A DNA stretch of 64,000 nucleotides. Source: Rhynochetos jubatus (Eukaryota; Chordata; Aves; Eurypygiformes; Rhynochetidae). Below, piece by piece: positions 33,713-47,000 of the stretch. The position numbers and the translations under genes were made by a program. Below the pieces are notes generated by a model. It was not told where the DNA came from. It was given only the letters and a program-made list of their open reading frames with translations, and made no database searches. The stretch covers positions 23,628,222 through 23,692,221 of the forward strand of contig CM050654.1 of assembly GCA_027574665.1 (NCBI GenBank), in the 5' to 3' direction. Numbering within the stretch: position 1 is the stretch's first letter; the number at the start of each line of letters is the position of its first letter.

Positions 33713-36700
33713 TACTCTATATAGAACTGAATATTTTAAGACATCTCTAAGCTGTGATTGTTGTGTGCAATTTTCAACTCACAATACTTTTATAATTGTG
33801 ATTATAGTTCACTTGAATGGCAGGAAAGTTGTAACTAGTGGTCTATTTATTAAAGACAATTTTTTTGGTTCTGCACTCTAGAGACAAAAAGAAAAGAACG
33901 AAACCAAAGGTGGAAAAATACATTTGTACATTTATATCAGCCAGCCTTGTACTTGAATTAAAGTCAGATCCATATCACTTACCTAAATACTGCAATTTAG
34001 GTCACTTTCATAGGCTAATACAGCTAAGTAGTCAAAGGAATAGATATGAAAGCATGTCTTGTATTTTGATGCCTTTAAGTACATGTTAATTTGACAAATT
34101 ATGAGTAACGCAATGTATAGTGCTCACAAAAGTCCCTGAGAATTACTATAGAGAATTATTGTCCCAAAATAATGGCCAAAAAAAAAAAAAAATCAAACTA
34201 AGTATTTGATGTTAAAATAAGCTGGTGACTGCATGGCTGAGAAGTTACATGTGAGCTATGTACAGGGCTTGCCCTTCTATGAGACCTCATACCAGGGCTG
34301 TATCATTCATGTTTAACACTTCAAAATTATTTTTCTCTTTGCAACTAATATACTTCAACATATCTGTTTCAGCTGCTTAGTTAAAAGTGACTGAATAGCT
34401 TTGCATTTATTCACTCATTACCGAGCGCATAACTGCACCTGGGGCAGGATTCCCAGACAAAGATTATTTAGAAATGTCAGGGCTTTTCCAGTTATATTTT
34501 AAAATGTGATTTCTGAAATGAACTTTCAGTGATGATTCATTAAAAGTTGTACTAGTAATTTAAATTGAAACAAGTGGCAGGGTGGCATTGTTATAAATTA
34601 CTTTTGTCAAAGCAGTCTATTTGTTGTTGTCTTTTAAATGACCACTTCTGATTTTCAGATGTGGCAGTCGACTGTTCAGTGGGGTCTAGTGAGGCAGAGG
34701 AAAGAGGGAGAGAGATTTTGCATACATAGTGTGTATACATCTGATATACATAGTATGTATTGCATATGTTTTTATAGAGCTTTGTGGTGAAAGATCATTA
34801 TTTTAAATGAAACCTTCATGTTTAAAAGTTCAGGGGGTGGTGTGTGGGGTGTTGTTCCATATTGGTGGTTTGATGTATTTGTAGTATAAATGTATATGCA
34901 TATTGCCTATCTTTTTGTTTCTGCCCTGTTGTTTCACTGATAGATTAAAAAGGTGCTAAGGAATTCTTAAGAACATGATTCAAACTCTGAGTAAATCAAA
35001 GACTCTGAGTGGTTTCAGTGAATACGAATCACTGTACACACTGTACATTGACTAAAGAAGAATGTGAGCCCTATGTGAGGCGTGTTCATAAATGAGTATT
35101 TACCAGGACTTTGTGTGGCATCATCATTTCTACAAATAAAACTTTTCTTTCCTGGATTTTTTCTTTTAGTGTGAGGGTTGAAAATTTAACTTTCTTAATC
35201 AGTGACAAAACATTTCTCTAATATCAGACCTACACCTATGAGAAAGCTGTCTTGGTGTCATTGTACCAACTGGTACATCACAGAAGACTGCAATCAATAT
35301 AAGGGCACTACCACAAAAAGAAGGACTGGGGGTTCTTCAGTAATATGATGTTAACGTAACGTCATCTTTTGGAACATCAGCACAAACATATTCATTATTC
35401 TAAGAATATGCTGCTATAAAACCTAGTAGAATCAAATCACTGAACCAGTTCAGGTTCAAAACTGACCACTGAGAAATATTTTTAAGAATAAAAATAATAA
35501 ATACAAGAAATGCAGCATGTAAGCAAATGGAAGTCCTCTCCAGGGACTGGTTTGATTTTCAAACCACAATACAGATGCAAAACAATGTTTCTAAGCAGTT
35601 TAAAATCAAGACACAATCTTCTATTCATTCATGGGTTTGCTAAAATAACATAATCCTGTGAAAGCAACACCATTGCTTTAGAGACAATAAACACTTTTAT
35701 GATAAATACATTCCTTTTTGACTTCTGAAAGTTTGAAAGTAGGAATATTAAAATCAAAGGGAGAACAAAACTCTTTTTTTCTTATAAAACTGTGGTATAT
35801 GTTCACACCCTCAAAGTCTCTTTGAAATGAAAGGGGCGAGGTGTGGTTGGAACAGTGTGATCTGGAGTGTCCCCTTGTGCCTCAGTTTTATGAAAAAAAG
35901 CAAGGAAAGTTATGCAGCTACATTTGCCAACTGGGCGAACAGCTCTTTCACTTAATATACAGAGATTATTCTGTACATGGAGAATACATAGATCCTTTGA
36001 AAATGTATTTCTGTTTGCTGTTATTAGCCAAATCTAGGAATTTGGTATTTTGTCTGTCAAGCATGCAGCAAGCAATTTATATCAACAGGCCTACACACAA
36101 ATTGACACAAATGCTTAAGGATTGTAGTTTAAGTATGCTAATTTACATAGGGATATCTATATGATACTAGAGATAAGGGACATCACTTGTAGGCAGTTGT
36201 CACCACAACTGCTTTGTGTAGTTGTGAGTTCGTGCTGGCCATTAGGCTGGGTATGCACTGGCTGTCCTGGAGTCCTTGCTTCCAAAACAAAGTATGTGAC
36301 CAGTGGGAAGAGAATGGGGCTGTCTCTAGCCATTACCAAAGAGGTACTTAAAGAAAATACAGGAGCTATCAGATAGCAAAATATTCATTGTCTCTTACAC
36401 TCTTTTCTTGTTAAGTGGAATAATATTTGTTCATTAAATCCCACATGACTGAACAAAGTTGGTAGCTTGTTTTTAAATTAGGTGGGAACTGTAACAGTCT
36501 CTAACCCAAGGCTATGAGTCAATATATGGCTCACACTTGCTGACATTGCTCAGCATTTCTACATCTTGCTTTCCACAGACACAATACTCCTCAAACTGAC
36601 ATGCAGGACAAAATAATATGTTGCCTGAAGCACATTATTCACTCAGTACTGTTGCCCATAGACCAGGCAGTGTTGGAGCCACTTCTCTAATAATTCTTCC

Positions 36701-37215
36701 CAAGATGGCCAGAGGAATCCGAGGTAACCAGATGTAAATCTGCACATGCCCAGGAGCCCTGTCTAAGGGAAAAATTTTGAGCTGTGCTTTTTACACAAGC
36801 ATAGTACATTTTACACACATAAAAGTAATTAACTTGATGCCAAAACTGCATGGTAGTATTTAATGAATAAGACAGTATCAAGATCCTCGTCAAGTTCAGC
36901 ACACACCAGTTAGGGGTGCAGTCAGTGTTTATGCTCTCTTGTGTACATACTCCCCTCCTCCCATGGATTTGTAAAGGAAACCACATTTAAAACTAAATGC
37001 TCTGCTGAATGTATACAGAAACTGTTTTAAAATGTAATTGTTTTAAGAAAAAGTCTTTAAAAGGGTTATTCAATAATCCGTGTGGTTTCGTTGGTCTGCT
37101 CTGCTTCTTGCCTGGAGGAAGTTAACTACACAAGAGCTGTTTGAAGTGTAGGTCAGAATAAACTGGGATAAAGATGCCTCACAAGCTGATGCTTTGCACG
37201 TATTCATTATCTTTA

Positions 37216-37309
37216 CCAGTAGGTGGAGCTGCCACGTTAGGTGCTGCATTTTTTTCACTTCTCCCCCTCCATTCCCCCACCCTTCCCTCCCCCCCCTCCT
37301 AATAAGCTG
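37216..37309 (+). promoter_or_regulatory. SCN3A: Putative SCN3A core promoter (CTCF-like motif and pyrimidine tract)
   Basis: CCAGTAGGTGGAGCT (37216-37230) resembles the CTCF core. GTGCTGC follows, then an almost pure C/T tract at about 37249-37300 immediately before the putative first exon. The arrangement mirrors the SCN2A promoter at 28552-28642. No TATA box is evident. Confidence 0.6.
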
Positions 37310-37545
37310 TTTTCTGATATATGTTGGGTACCATAGAGTGAGACTGAGAACAGGAAGCGGAGGCAGAATCAGAGAGGATTCTGGAAAGGTCTCTGTGTTT
37401 TCTTTTCCACTGAGAATACAGAAATTATAATTAATTAGTAAAGCTTTGTGGATGGAAATCTGGACTATTTCAGGAGGAGACATATATTATCATATTATTT
37501 TTGGATGCTGGGCTGTGCAGTGATTTGTCATTCTCTTTCAATCAG
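37310..37545 (+). other. SCN3A: Putative SCN3A 5' noncoding first exon
   Basis: The region begins around TTTTCTGATATATGTTGGG and contains AGAGTGAGACTGAGAACAGG. It ends TGATTTGTCATTCTCTTTCA-ATCAG, with a strong GTAAGC donor at 37546. These blocks and the donor are shared with the divergent SCN2A copy at 28293-28551. Several ATGs are present but none opens a long frame. The start is approximate, and splicing to the acceptor at 52355 is inferred. Confidence 0.72.
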
Positions 37546-37969
37546 GTAAGCTGGCATTTAATTGTACCAATAATAAATCTTAGCAATGTAATCTTTTCCA
37601 CATTTCAGAATCAGATTGTACCCTCTGGTTTGCTTTTAAGGTAGAGTCAAAGATGGAATGGGGAATTCAAAGCCATTTTGTACTGACTGATTGTGAAGAC
37701 AGTGTGATTTTTTTTTTCATTTTAACCTTGTTAAAACTGATATCTGACCTCATAATATGATTTTGCGATGCAGTAGTCTTACTTGCACAATTAGATCATT
37801 TTATAATCAAGGTATACTAAATTAATTCCTAGCATTTTATAGAAGTGACCTTGTTTCCTAAGAAGAAAAATCTGATGATATTCAGGTTCAGGAACATCAG
37901 GTCTCATAAGATTCTGAGCATCTCAGGTTCTGATGATTCAGGAATAAAATCTATGTGGTTTGTTACTGC

Positions 37970-38023
<54 letters not shown>

Positions 38024-41000
38024 ATTGAAGAAATTCTCTTATTAGCTAGATTTTGTAAAAGATATGTAAGGAAACATGCCATTTTTTGCATGGTAGTATG
38101 TATGTGTATATGAGAGAATAGGCTCACCAACTGTTAACTAGAGGTCCATACTGACAATACAGTTCAAATTTTGTCTGTAACATTACTGTCAAGCTTAATA
38201 TATGCTGCTTAATGGTAGTGTGTGAAGAAATCAGCACAGGAATTATTGTATTTCATGTTATACTCCATTTATCTATTGTCTCATTCATTGTTATCAGTAA
38301 TAATTAAAGCAATCAATTAAAGGTAAAAGGATAATGTCTATTGAATATCATTGATAGTTGAATTCTTTACTTAGTAGTGGTTCTACAGACACATGTTCAC
38401 ATTAGAACTATATACGTTATCATAGTATTAATTTGGAAATTATTTCCAAAAGAAAAGAGTAGAAATAAAAAAAAAAAAAATGCCAAAAAGCCATACAACA
38501 GAATAAGGAGCCCACTGTTTACAAATCACCATCTCAAGCCATATAAGAAAAAGAAAGCAGGATTGGGCTCAGGTGGTACTCAGAGTAGCAAGTGAGGCCT
38601 GTACCTGAAGCAGTAATATGAAAGAATGAAGTTTTTCATGTGTATTTTTTTATGGTGCCGCATCAATGTGTCTGTGGCGTCCTTGTGTAACTTCAAAATA
38701 AATAAATAATGATGATGATGATGTTTGTTTTAAAAACATAATCATGTTTATTCTTTCATAATTGATTTGTCAAGAAAACAATTTCAGAAGATGACTTTTT
38801 AACTCCTAACAATTGAATATTTCATTTTTGCTGTCTTACCCATCTCCATTTTGGGAGGAAAGCCTGTTAAAGACTTGAATGTGAGCTGCTGCAGTCATCT
38901 GAAGCTTCGTAGCACCTGTTAAACAGATATGTTGTTTATTAGGCCTTGATGTTTAGAAATTATGCTTGTGTTGTTAGCTTATGGTTTTTCCCTCTAATGA
39001 GCAGAAGTTAAGAGCCCATACTGATTTTTCTTAGCTGTGCTGATTAAGCTCAGTATTGTGCTTTTATTTAGATAATACTAGACGCTAACAGTGGTAGAGA
39101 CTTTCAGGTTTTCATTTGAGAACATGAAACAATTCCCCTATGCCCTTCAAGATTATGTCAGAGCAGGAATTTGGTCATATTCCCTTATTACCAAGTAACC
39201 TGGAGTAAGGAGAGGTCAAGGGAAGATAGAGAGTATGGAAAGTACAGGGTTTTTAATTAATATGCTGGTGACACACTTTTTGTCTTCATGTCTTTTTCTT
39301 CATCAGATAGCATTAGATGAGTTAACTTGTACCTTACGAAGATTAGGCATAGAGATAAATTTATTTGCCCTCAGAAGACTAGAAGCAGAAAGGATGGAGG
39401 GATGCAAGCTGGAACTTTCCATCCATTTTCTTCTGCTGCTGACGTTCTTGGCCTTGTATAATTTGCTATGTGTATGCTATGTATTACATTGCTGGAGTCC
39501 CACAACGTTTGATGGATCAGAGAATAGCAGATGCAGAGAGAGTTCTTTGTACAAGGCAAGAAAGTTGTGACCTTGTTCTCTAAAGTGCAAATCCTGGCAC
39601 TTTTTACACATACGCTGCTCTTGCCATAAGGTGCCTAATGAAAAAATTGGTGGAACTCTGCTTGATTTAAACCAAAGGGAAAATAAATGAAAGTTTCTGA
39701 TATATGGTACTTTATTTGTTAGGATGTTCTATTTGTTGAACTCTGAAAATGACTATGAAAGTAAGTTGCAGGGAGTTAGTTACTCCGTTCTTTATCAAAA
39801 AATTCTGGTTAGAAGATAGAAACTTAATTTTGAAAAGTCTAATTAGCATATTTGCCATTTAATGTAACACTTCTATATTTTTTTGCCTTCTAGCTGTTAA
39901 TCAGTAATATATACTGTTATTGGTTTTTATATTGGTTTTTAATTCTCACTTGAATTAAATAAGAGATTTAAAATATCATGATAAAACTGATGCTTACTAG
40001 TTCAGACTGCCTATAGAACAAATATACACACTGTGAGCTGTGGCTTTGGTGAGCCCATCAAATCAAGTGTCAACCATCATAAAATCCATCTATAGGAAAC
40101 TCCATCCTCTTCAGTGGAAAGCTGCTGGTATTGATGACAGCTACCACTCCTGAGTAAAAGCTCTGAGGTTTGGTAATGACTGCCCTCCCATAGGACCTCG
40201 ACACTGGAGCTGGTATCTTACAACCAGTTCATCTGCTTTCATCAAGATTCTCTTTATGGACAATTGGATTCCCTGGTATATTATGGTGATAATATTATTG
40301 CTTGATTTGCATTGTCTGACAGTGAGATAAAGCAGAGGGACTAGGAATAAAAGCAGCTCAGGCAGCAACTCTATTACTTCAAAATATAGAGTAGGAGCAC
40401 CATATGCTCTTGAGTAACCATAATGTGTGGATAGTCTCACTGTAATCCTAAACAGGAGTAAGCAAGTTAAATTGTTGGTCACAAAAGTCTCTGGTCTCTC
40501 ATCTGTTCACTACCCAGCCCAAAATGATTGCTTCGTGTTACCAAAAAAGCGCCCAACAAACCAAAAGCATGAGCCAACCCACCCCAATACTGTCATTTCA
40601 ACTTGCTGCTAAACTTTAAAGTGGTAACCAGTCTTGGTAAGGTCTTACTGTTCACTTACTCTACCAATTAAGACCATGGAACATGTTTTACAGTAAAAAA
40701 ATCAACTAAAAAGTTAAAATTTAATTAAAGAGTCTAAGGTCTTATCAGGCTCTTTCACATGTGAAAACCTTAAGGAAAAGGTTATTTATGCTCAGATTAT
40801 CTATCTGGTCATTCATTCTTTATTGTTATTGATCTCTTCTTTACTGAGTGGTTTTACTTAGGCAATCATAGAACTACCATGTGCACAGGTCCCTCTTTCA
40901 ACCTGGAATTGGTTTTCCTGCTACTTCTCTGGATTCCTGACTTGATGCCTCAGCTTGCTGGACGTTGTGAACCCTTATAAAATGATCACATTTTGAAAAT

Positions 41001-44000
41001 ATATATACACTGACTGTGTAGTCCATATGCAGTGAGTCTGGCACATCCCAGATGTATTGATTGCATACATGCTGCATGTACTGCTGAGCTACATGCTCAG
41101 CAAGGCTAATGTGTTTCACATGTGCTGAAGTTACCACATACGTACAGATCAACTGAACAGCACATGCAGCTGACTCCCTATACCTGCACTGCATCAGTCA
41201 CATCCTCATATTTCTTTGCAGGATCTCCTGAATGAAAGCACGAGGAACACCAGTAAAACTGAAAGGATATTACAGATGCCAATGTGGAAAATTACTTGGA
41301 AGAGTATCAGTACTATTGGCTCTGTGATCCCATTTATAGATGATTTATGCTTAAATTAGACATTGCTTATGTAATATTAGGACATCCTTTTTGATATGAG
41401 AGGGGAGCAATGTTTCTGGTTTTTTAGCGTAATTTATTTTGAGAACAATGTGAAGCAAGAAACTTCCTTTTTTATGTGTGTGTGAAATTTGGGGCTAGCA
41501 TAAATTGCTGCATGCTCTGCTTAACCATAAAGTATTATTACGTATGATTATATATAGGTTTCTAAGAAGTTACAAGTTTATAGTCAAAATCACTACAGAA
41601 ATACAGATGAAGAATTAAAATGAGCAAGAAATAAAAGGAAATTAATTGTTCACAGGAAAAATAGTTCCTTTTATATAGGGCAACATAGCTCTATGTGACC
41701 TGGCTACTCTATTCATTGGGGAAAAAAAAAAAACCCTGCTATAATTTCTCATAAATCATGTCCTATATAGTCTTACAGTCCTGGGATAGGAGTAGAGATT
41801 TCCTGAGTCAATGCAGCCTGAATTTGGGCCCATATGTCCCAAATCCTTGCCTACATTGGTTCAAATATCCTGAAAAGTCTGCCCTTAGATACATGCTATT
41901 GTACTATCTTTTAATATTTGGGCACACTGAAGAATTCCATATTTTTGTTGGTTAAAAGTATACTCTCATAAAATCAAAGTTCTTGTTCTAATTTTAAATA
42001 TGTTCAAATAATAAGTTTTCAGACATTAAAATGAATGCACTGTCTTACTGAACAACTATCACTTCTCAAAAGTTAGTGAAAGTACAACTGTGTAACTGTA
42101 CCAAGACTTTGATACAAGAATATTTTTATCTCTTTTTATTCACATTTGAAATATATGTGTGGTGATCTTGGTAACCTGGAGGTGAATTCATCTCTGTTCC
42201 ACCTAAAACCATGGGATTTTTTTTTTTTTTCTCAGATGCATGATACCAACTTGATTTCCTTGTGCACTGAGATTTCTGTAGTTACTAGTGTTAAGAACAT
42301 TTACTTTTGAATGGATATGTGATTGTGCAGTGGTTAAGTAATAAGGATCAAGGTGGTAGACTAGAAATTTAGGTCCTTAAGTGATAAGAATGAAGAAGCC
42401 CTATAGATTTTATAAAAGTTAACCTAACTTCACAGTCAAAGAGAGAGATTTTTAACCACAGATCAATAGTTCTTATTTGAACAGATATTTGAGCATGTTC
42501 TCCGTTGAAAAGCACTCTTTAGATGAAAAGAATTCCCTAAAACTAAACTGTATCCAGAAGTTCAAGTTTCCTGTGATAACAGGGAGAGAGAGCGCTCTTT
42601 TAAATAAGTGAAGGCATATGTCTAACTTGAATTCTTGCACCCTATCAAGGAGCAAAGCAAATTCTACTCACTGCAAACAGTTTTGAATCTTTTTTTTAAA
42701 TTTCTGTTTCATTTTATTTTAACTTAAAGCCCAATCATCCATAAAACTTGTGTATGACAGATGAAAGCAAAAGTGCTAGGGTGTACAGTAAGAAAGACAA
42801 ACTGTTTATAATGTTATTTTAGGTCTAAGTGAAATAAACTTGAAAGAAATAAGTAGTTAATCTCAAAAAAGCCCAAGAGTCCTAGGTCAGATCAAACTGA
42901 AAGAACAGAGAGGGCAATCCTAATGTTTACTTTCGTTTAGATGAAATGTCTGAAAAAAAGCCTGTCACTAATATTTAAAGCCAAAATGTTCATATAAATA
43001 AGTCTTTCCTGAAAGAGAAGTTCAGACCAAAAGCAATATAAATGAAGTTCAACCTGTATTAGGAAAGAATTTCTTCCTCCAGAGTGAAGCTCTGAGTATT
43101 AAAGGAGTCTTCCTGAAAGGTTTTTACTAACACCAGTTTGAGTTACTTGCCATGTATTTCCTACATATCAAGTTGCTTTAGTTTGTGCTAAAGAAGCATT
43201 AGGAAGAATGCTACATTTCTAGTAGCTGCTATAACACTAGCTATCATTCTGTAGTGTATTTTACTTGTAGCTAAAGGCCTATAATTACTAATATATTTAG
43301 GTAATATACTTAAATTTCAACAAGAAACAACTTTTAAAGAGGTGGTAGAACTTGTACCTCATAGGCAGTGCCTCTTTGGATTTTTTACCACATGTAGTGA
43401 CTAGATGAAAATTTAACTTCCATATCCATTTGGTAAACATTCCAAACGTAGGGCTTAGTTAAGTTTTATTAGGCACTTCCATGATGCCTGAATGAACACC
43501 TCAAAAAAAATCTATGTCTGTGTTAATCTAGGCTGTGTTAAACCACAGGACTAAAGCACTATATTTTCATGTTGACTTTCTGTGCATTTTCCTCCTTCTG
43601 TAGTAATGATCACATTCAGCCGAGAATTGCGTGTAAGCCTTTCAGCCAGAAGTTCCAATTTTTTCCCTTTCAGTTTCCTAGACAACTGTCAAAGTCTAAA
43701 TACAATCCATTAATCTTGTGCTATACAAAGTTTATTCTTTCATATCTTGTATTGATTAGCTTCTGTGGCTTAGTAAGAGCAGGAAAGTGTGTTCTGGCTG
43801 CATGGGTCTTAATGATTCAGTTAATTATCTGAGTTTAGTTTGTTATTTCTTGTTAGGTTCATAAGCAGTATTTTGTGTTACAAATGCATTTTCATAAGCT
43901 TCCATAGAAAAATTCAGAAAAGAGTATTACTTTGCAAACAGAGCTTTCTTTTTTTTTTTACAAAGCAAAATCGATACTGCAATGTATTTAGACGTTGCTA

Positions 44001-47000
44001 ACTGATGCTTTACTGTGACTTCTTTAACACCTCCACAGTGGAAACTGGTGTATGTTCCAGTGTTTCACTTGTCAGCACAATCAAATTTTAAATACAATAA
44101 GGATTAGGAATTAGTTGAATCTGGAGTGTGAGGAACATGCAACAAATGATTCTGAATTTGGACAAGTAGTTTCATGGATAATGCAGTTTCTTGTTAATCT
44201 AAAATCAGGTTAAGATTTTTATAATCACTTAACACTTCAAATGTTATTATAGTTGGCCAAGGTTTCTATTAATTGTTTGGCATTTGTCTCTAACATGAGA
44301 TTTCACTTAGTTGAAACTATCACTGATATATCATCCTATAACAGTCTTTTATAAGAATTTCTAATTTTGAGTAGCCCATTTCTTTTCTAAACTCCTTTTA
44401 GATGAAAACAACACATTTTGTCATGGGACAATGTGACAATAATAAGCAACTATCTTTTCCAGTTACATCGAAAGGGAGCTCAAGTGCAGGAGGATATAGT
44501 TTGAAATTTTTGTGAAAGTAACATCATATCTCAGAATTTGAAGGATATTTCAGCCAGTCTTAAAATAAATGCTGATGTCATATAGGCATGAGAGTTCAGG
44601 AAAGAGTCCCACAGGAAAGAATATATAGTCTATCCATCAGGAATCACCTCTGACTAGGGCTGATATTTTACCTGTCATTCACTCTTGGAAGCTGAATCAG
44701 GATAATCTACCCCAAATAAAAATTATTTCAATCAACATGATATCAGCTAAAATAATTCTCTACTGTCACCTTTAGCTACAGTGAAACTGTATAATCTGGA
44801 CTGCCTATGAAAATTTCTAGTCTTGGGGTAAAAACCGAAGACACTAGATTAAAAAGAAATAAAGCATCTCTTTTTTTCAATGGATTGCAAATATCTGCAT
44901 TATATAAAACATGCTTAAAACTAGATGAGATGAGTTATTAATTGAAATTCTGTAATAAAATTACGCTGACATGGCCTAGGCCTGTTATAAGTTCAGGACA
45001 AAGGGCTCAAAATTCTGACAGCCTCCTTCCTTCAATTTCTGCTGTGACTGCCATTGATACTACTATACTACCATGATGTATAATGTTAGTAGATACAAAG
45101 CTGCATCCCATATCCACTGGAGATACAGCCAGTACAAACATACATAGGATATAATAAAGAGGGAGATGATGGACACAGGTTACTTGTGAAAAAAGGTTCT
45201 CTCTGACTGTCTTGTGCTCTAATTCAAAATACAGATTTATTGAAATTACCTGCACTGCTAGTTTTATTAATAAATTTCACATTAAAGATTAATCCTCACA
45301 CACATTAAAGATGTTTTCCTCACATTTTGCAAACTGGCAAACATTTTAACAACTGGATAGAAGCTACACCCCGTTTCTGAATATAGACGTCATATGAATG
45401 CTTAGTCTTAGTGATTAGTCTTTTGTGAGGAAGCTATAGTATCCTTTTCATACTATTTTAAAGCCTGCAAGCAACAGCACTTACACATTTTGCTTATTTG
45501 CACTGTATCTGACCGTAAGATCAGATTGCAGCCACTTCAGTGGCAGAATCCAGATGTACCCGATGGGCAATGGGATGGGGAAATCCCCTCCGTACCCCTA
45601 GGGAAAGCTGCAATCAGTGGAAAATATGCATTGGTGGACAAGTATCATTGGTGGCAGTATGAGAGTCATGATCCCCTCAGGGTGATAGTGGAGACGCAAC
45701 TTTCAGATTTCTCCAGTGGAGCCTCTCCAGTAGTGACTCACCACAGTAATATGTGCTGAATCAGTCCCTTACTCAAAATGACCAGGACACTGAAAGAGTT
45801 TGCTGTTAGCAATCGTCAGAATGACTTTATGTTACACTATTAAAAAAATAGAGCTCTAATTGTGGTATCACTTACCGTATCTGTGTGAAAATGTAATTCT
45901 GGATTAGTAGTAACTAGTACTAGGTAAATTCTATGTTAGTAGTTTAAATATATTTTCGGTAGGAATACTTGGAGATATTCTGTCTTTATAAATAAGAGAA
46001 ACAGTGGCCTAGTAGAAAAGTAGAAAGCTCTCAATGTTTTCCCATCTTTTGTGTTCTCTTTGGCCCAATCTGTGTCTACACAGATTTTCTTTATTTCATC
46101 TACAGAGTTTCGGCATTGGCTGCTCATTCTCACTACATTTGGAGAAAAGTATTATTAAGGGCTGCTTTGGCAGGAGCAGGGACCTAAAAGAGTGGGATGT
46201 CTTCTTTTTCTTTTCTTCTGTAGGAATAAAAATAAAATAACAACATAAACAAGTACAAAGAGCCAGAAATGTCTAGCTCAAAGGAGAATAAGTGTCTCAA
46301 AGAGATCTCATCTCAGTGTCAATGGCTGAAGACTGAAGTTTGCAAGGTGTTAGTAGACTATTTAAATTTAATGGACTAGATACTCAGATTATTAATGCTT
46401 TAAAGACTGAGGAAACCATAGCCAACCTTTGGTCAGGTCTTGTAACGATGCAATGTTTAAACTGGAGAATAAGTCATCTTTTTCTATTATTACATTGCTT
46501 GAGATGGAAGAATAACATTATACTGACATTCTCTAAGATAAATAACAGGCAGAAGTATCCATATATTCATGCAAATATAGACTGAATTAAGTTCTATTTC
46601 TGGTTAAAGACAGTAAAGCCAGTGGGGAGCAATGATACACTGTGCAGGTCCGTCAGTGACAGATGAGAACGCTCTTATTAGCCTGGGCAGCGTTATCCTG
46701 TGTCCAATAAAGACTGCACTAGTCATGTAGTAATCTCAATAAGACCCATTTTTTTCCCATTTAGTTAAAGCATGCTGTGAAAGAATAAATGGATTTTTTG
46801 AATCTCATATTACTTAAAGGACAGTCTTAAATATACTTTTGGTCTGAGTTAGGTTTTGTGGACTAACCCATGTTACGTCCTGCCTTTCCTATGTCTGTTT
46901 CATCTTAGGTTGAAAAATCGGTCTATGTGAGTATGTACTTATTTGGTCTACCACAATTCATTTTGAGAAGCTTTGGACACAGGAACAAAGAATGAGAGAT

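Larger units (their letters stand above)
28643..37215. other. Intergenic region between divergent SCN2A and SCN3A promoters
   Basis: About 8.6 kb of mostly AT-rich sequence without a supported gene. It contains a small GC-rich patch with an RE1 element (about 29935-30060), a decayed CORE-SINE at about 32.95-33.1 kb, and a TA/TG-rich palindrome at 33.7 kb. Confidence 0.65.

Noticed and set aside
36193-36212. 8-bp inverted repeat with 4-nt loop (GCAGTTGT-CACC-ACAACTGC)
   Set aside because: Short arms are expected several times in 64 kb, and there is no functional context.
36261-36276. GCTGTCC-type partial RE1 about 1 kb upstream of the SCN3A promoter
   Set aside because: Only the half-site matches and the rest of the element diverges, so I do not claim a second REST site for SCN3A.
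45490-45759. 89-codon open frame in slightly GC-richer intronic DNA, with a kappaB-like palindrome GGGGAAATCCCC at 45577-45588
   Set aside because: No protein family recognised and a single short motif is expected by chance. I would not call a gene or a site.
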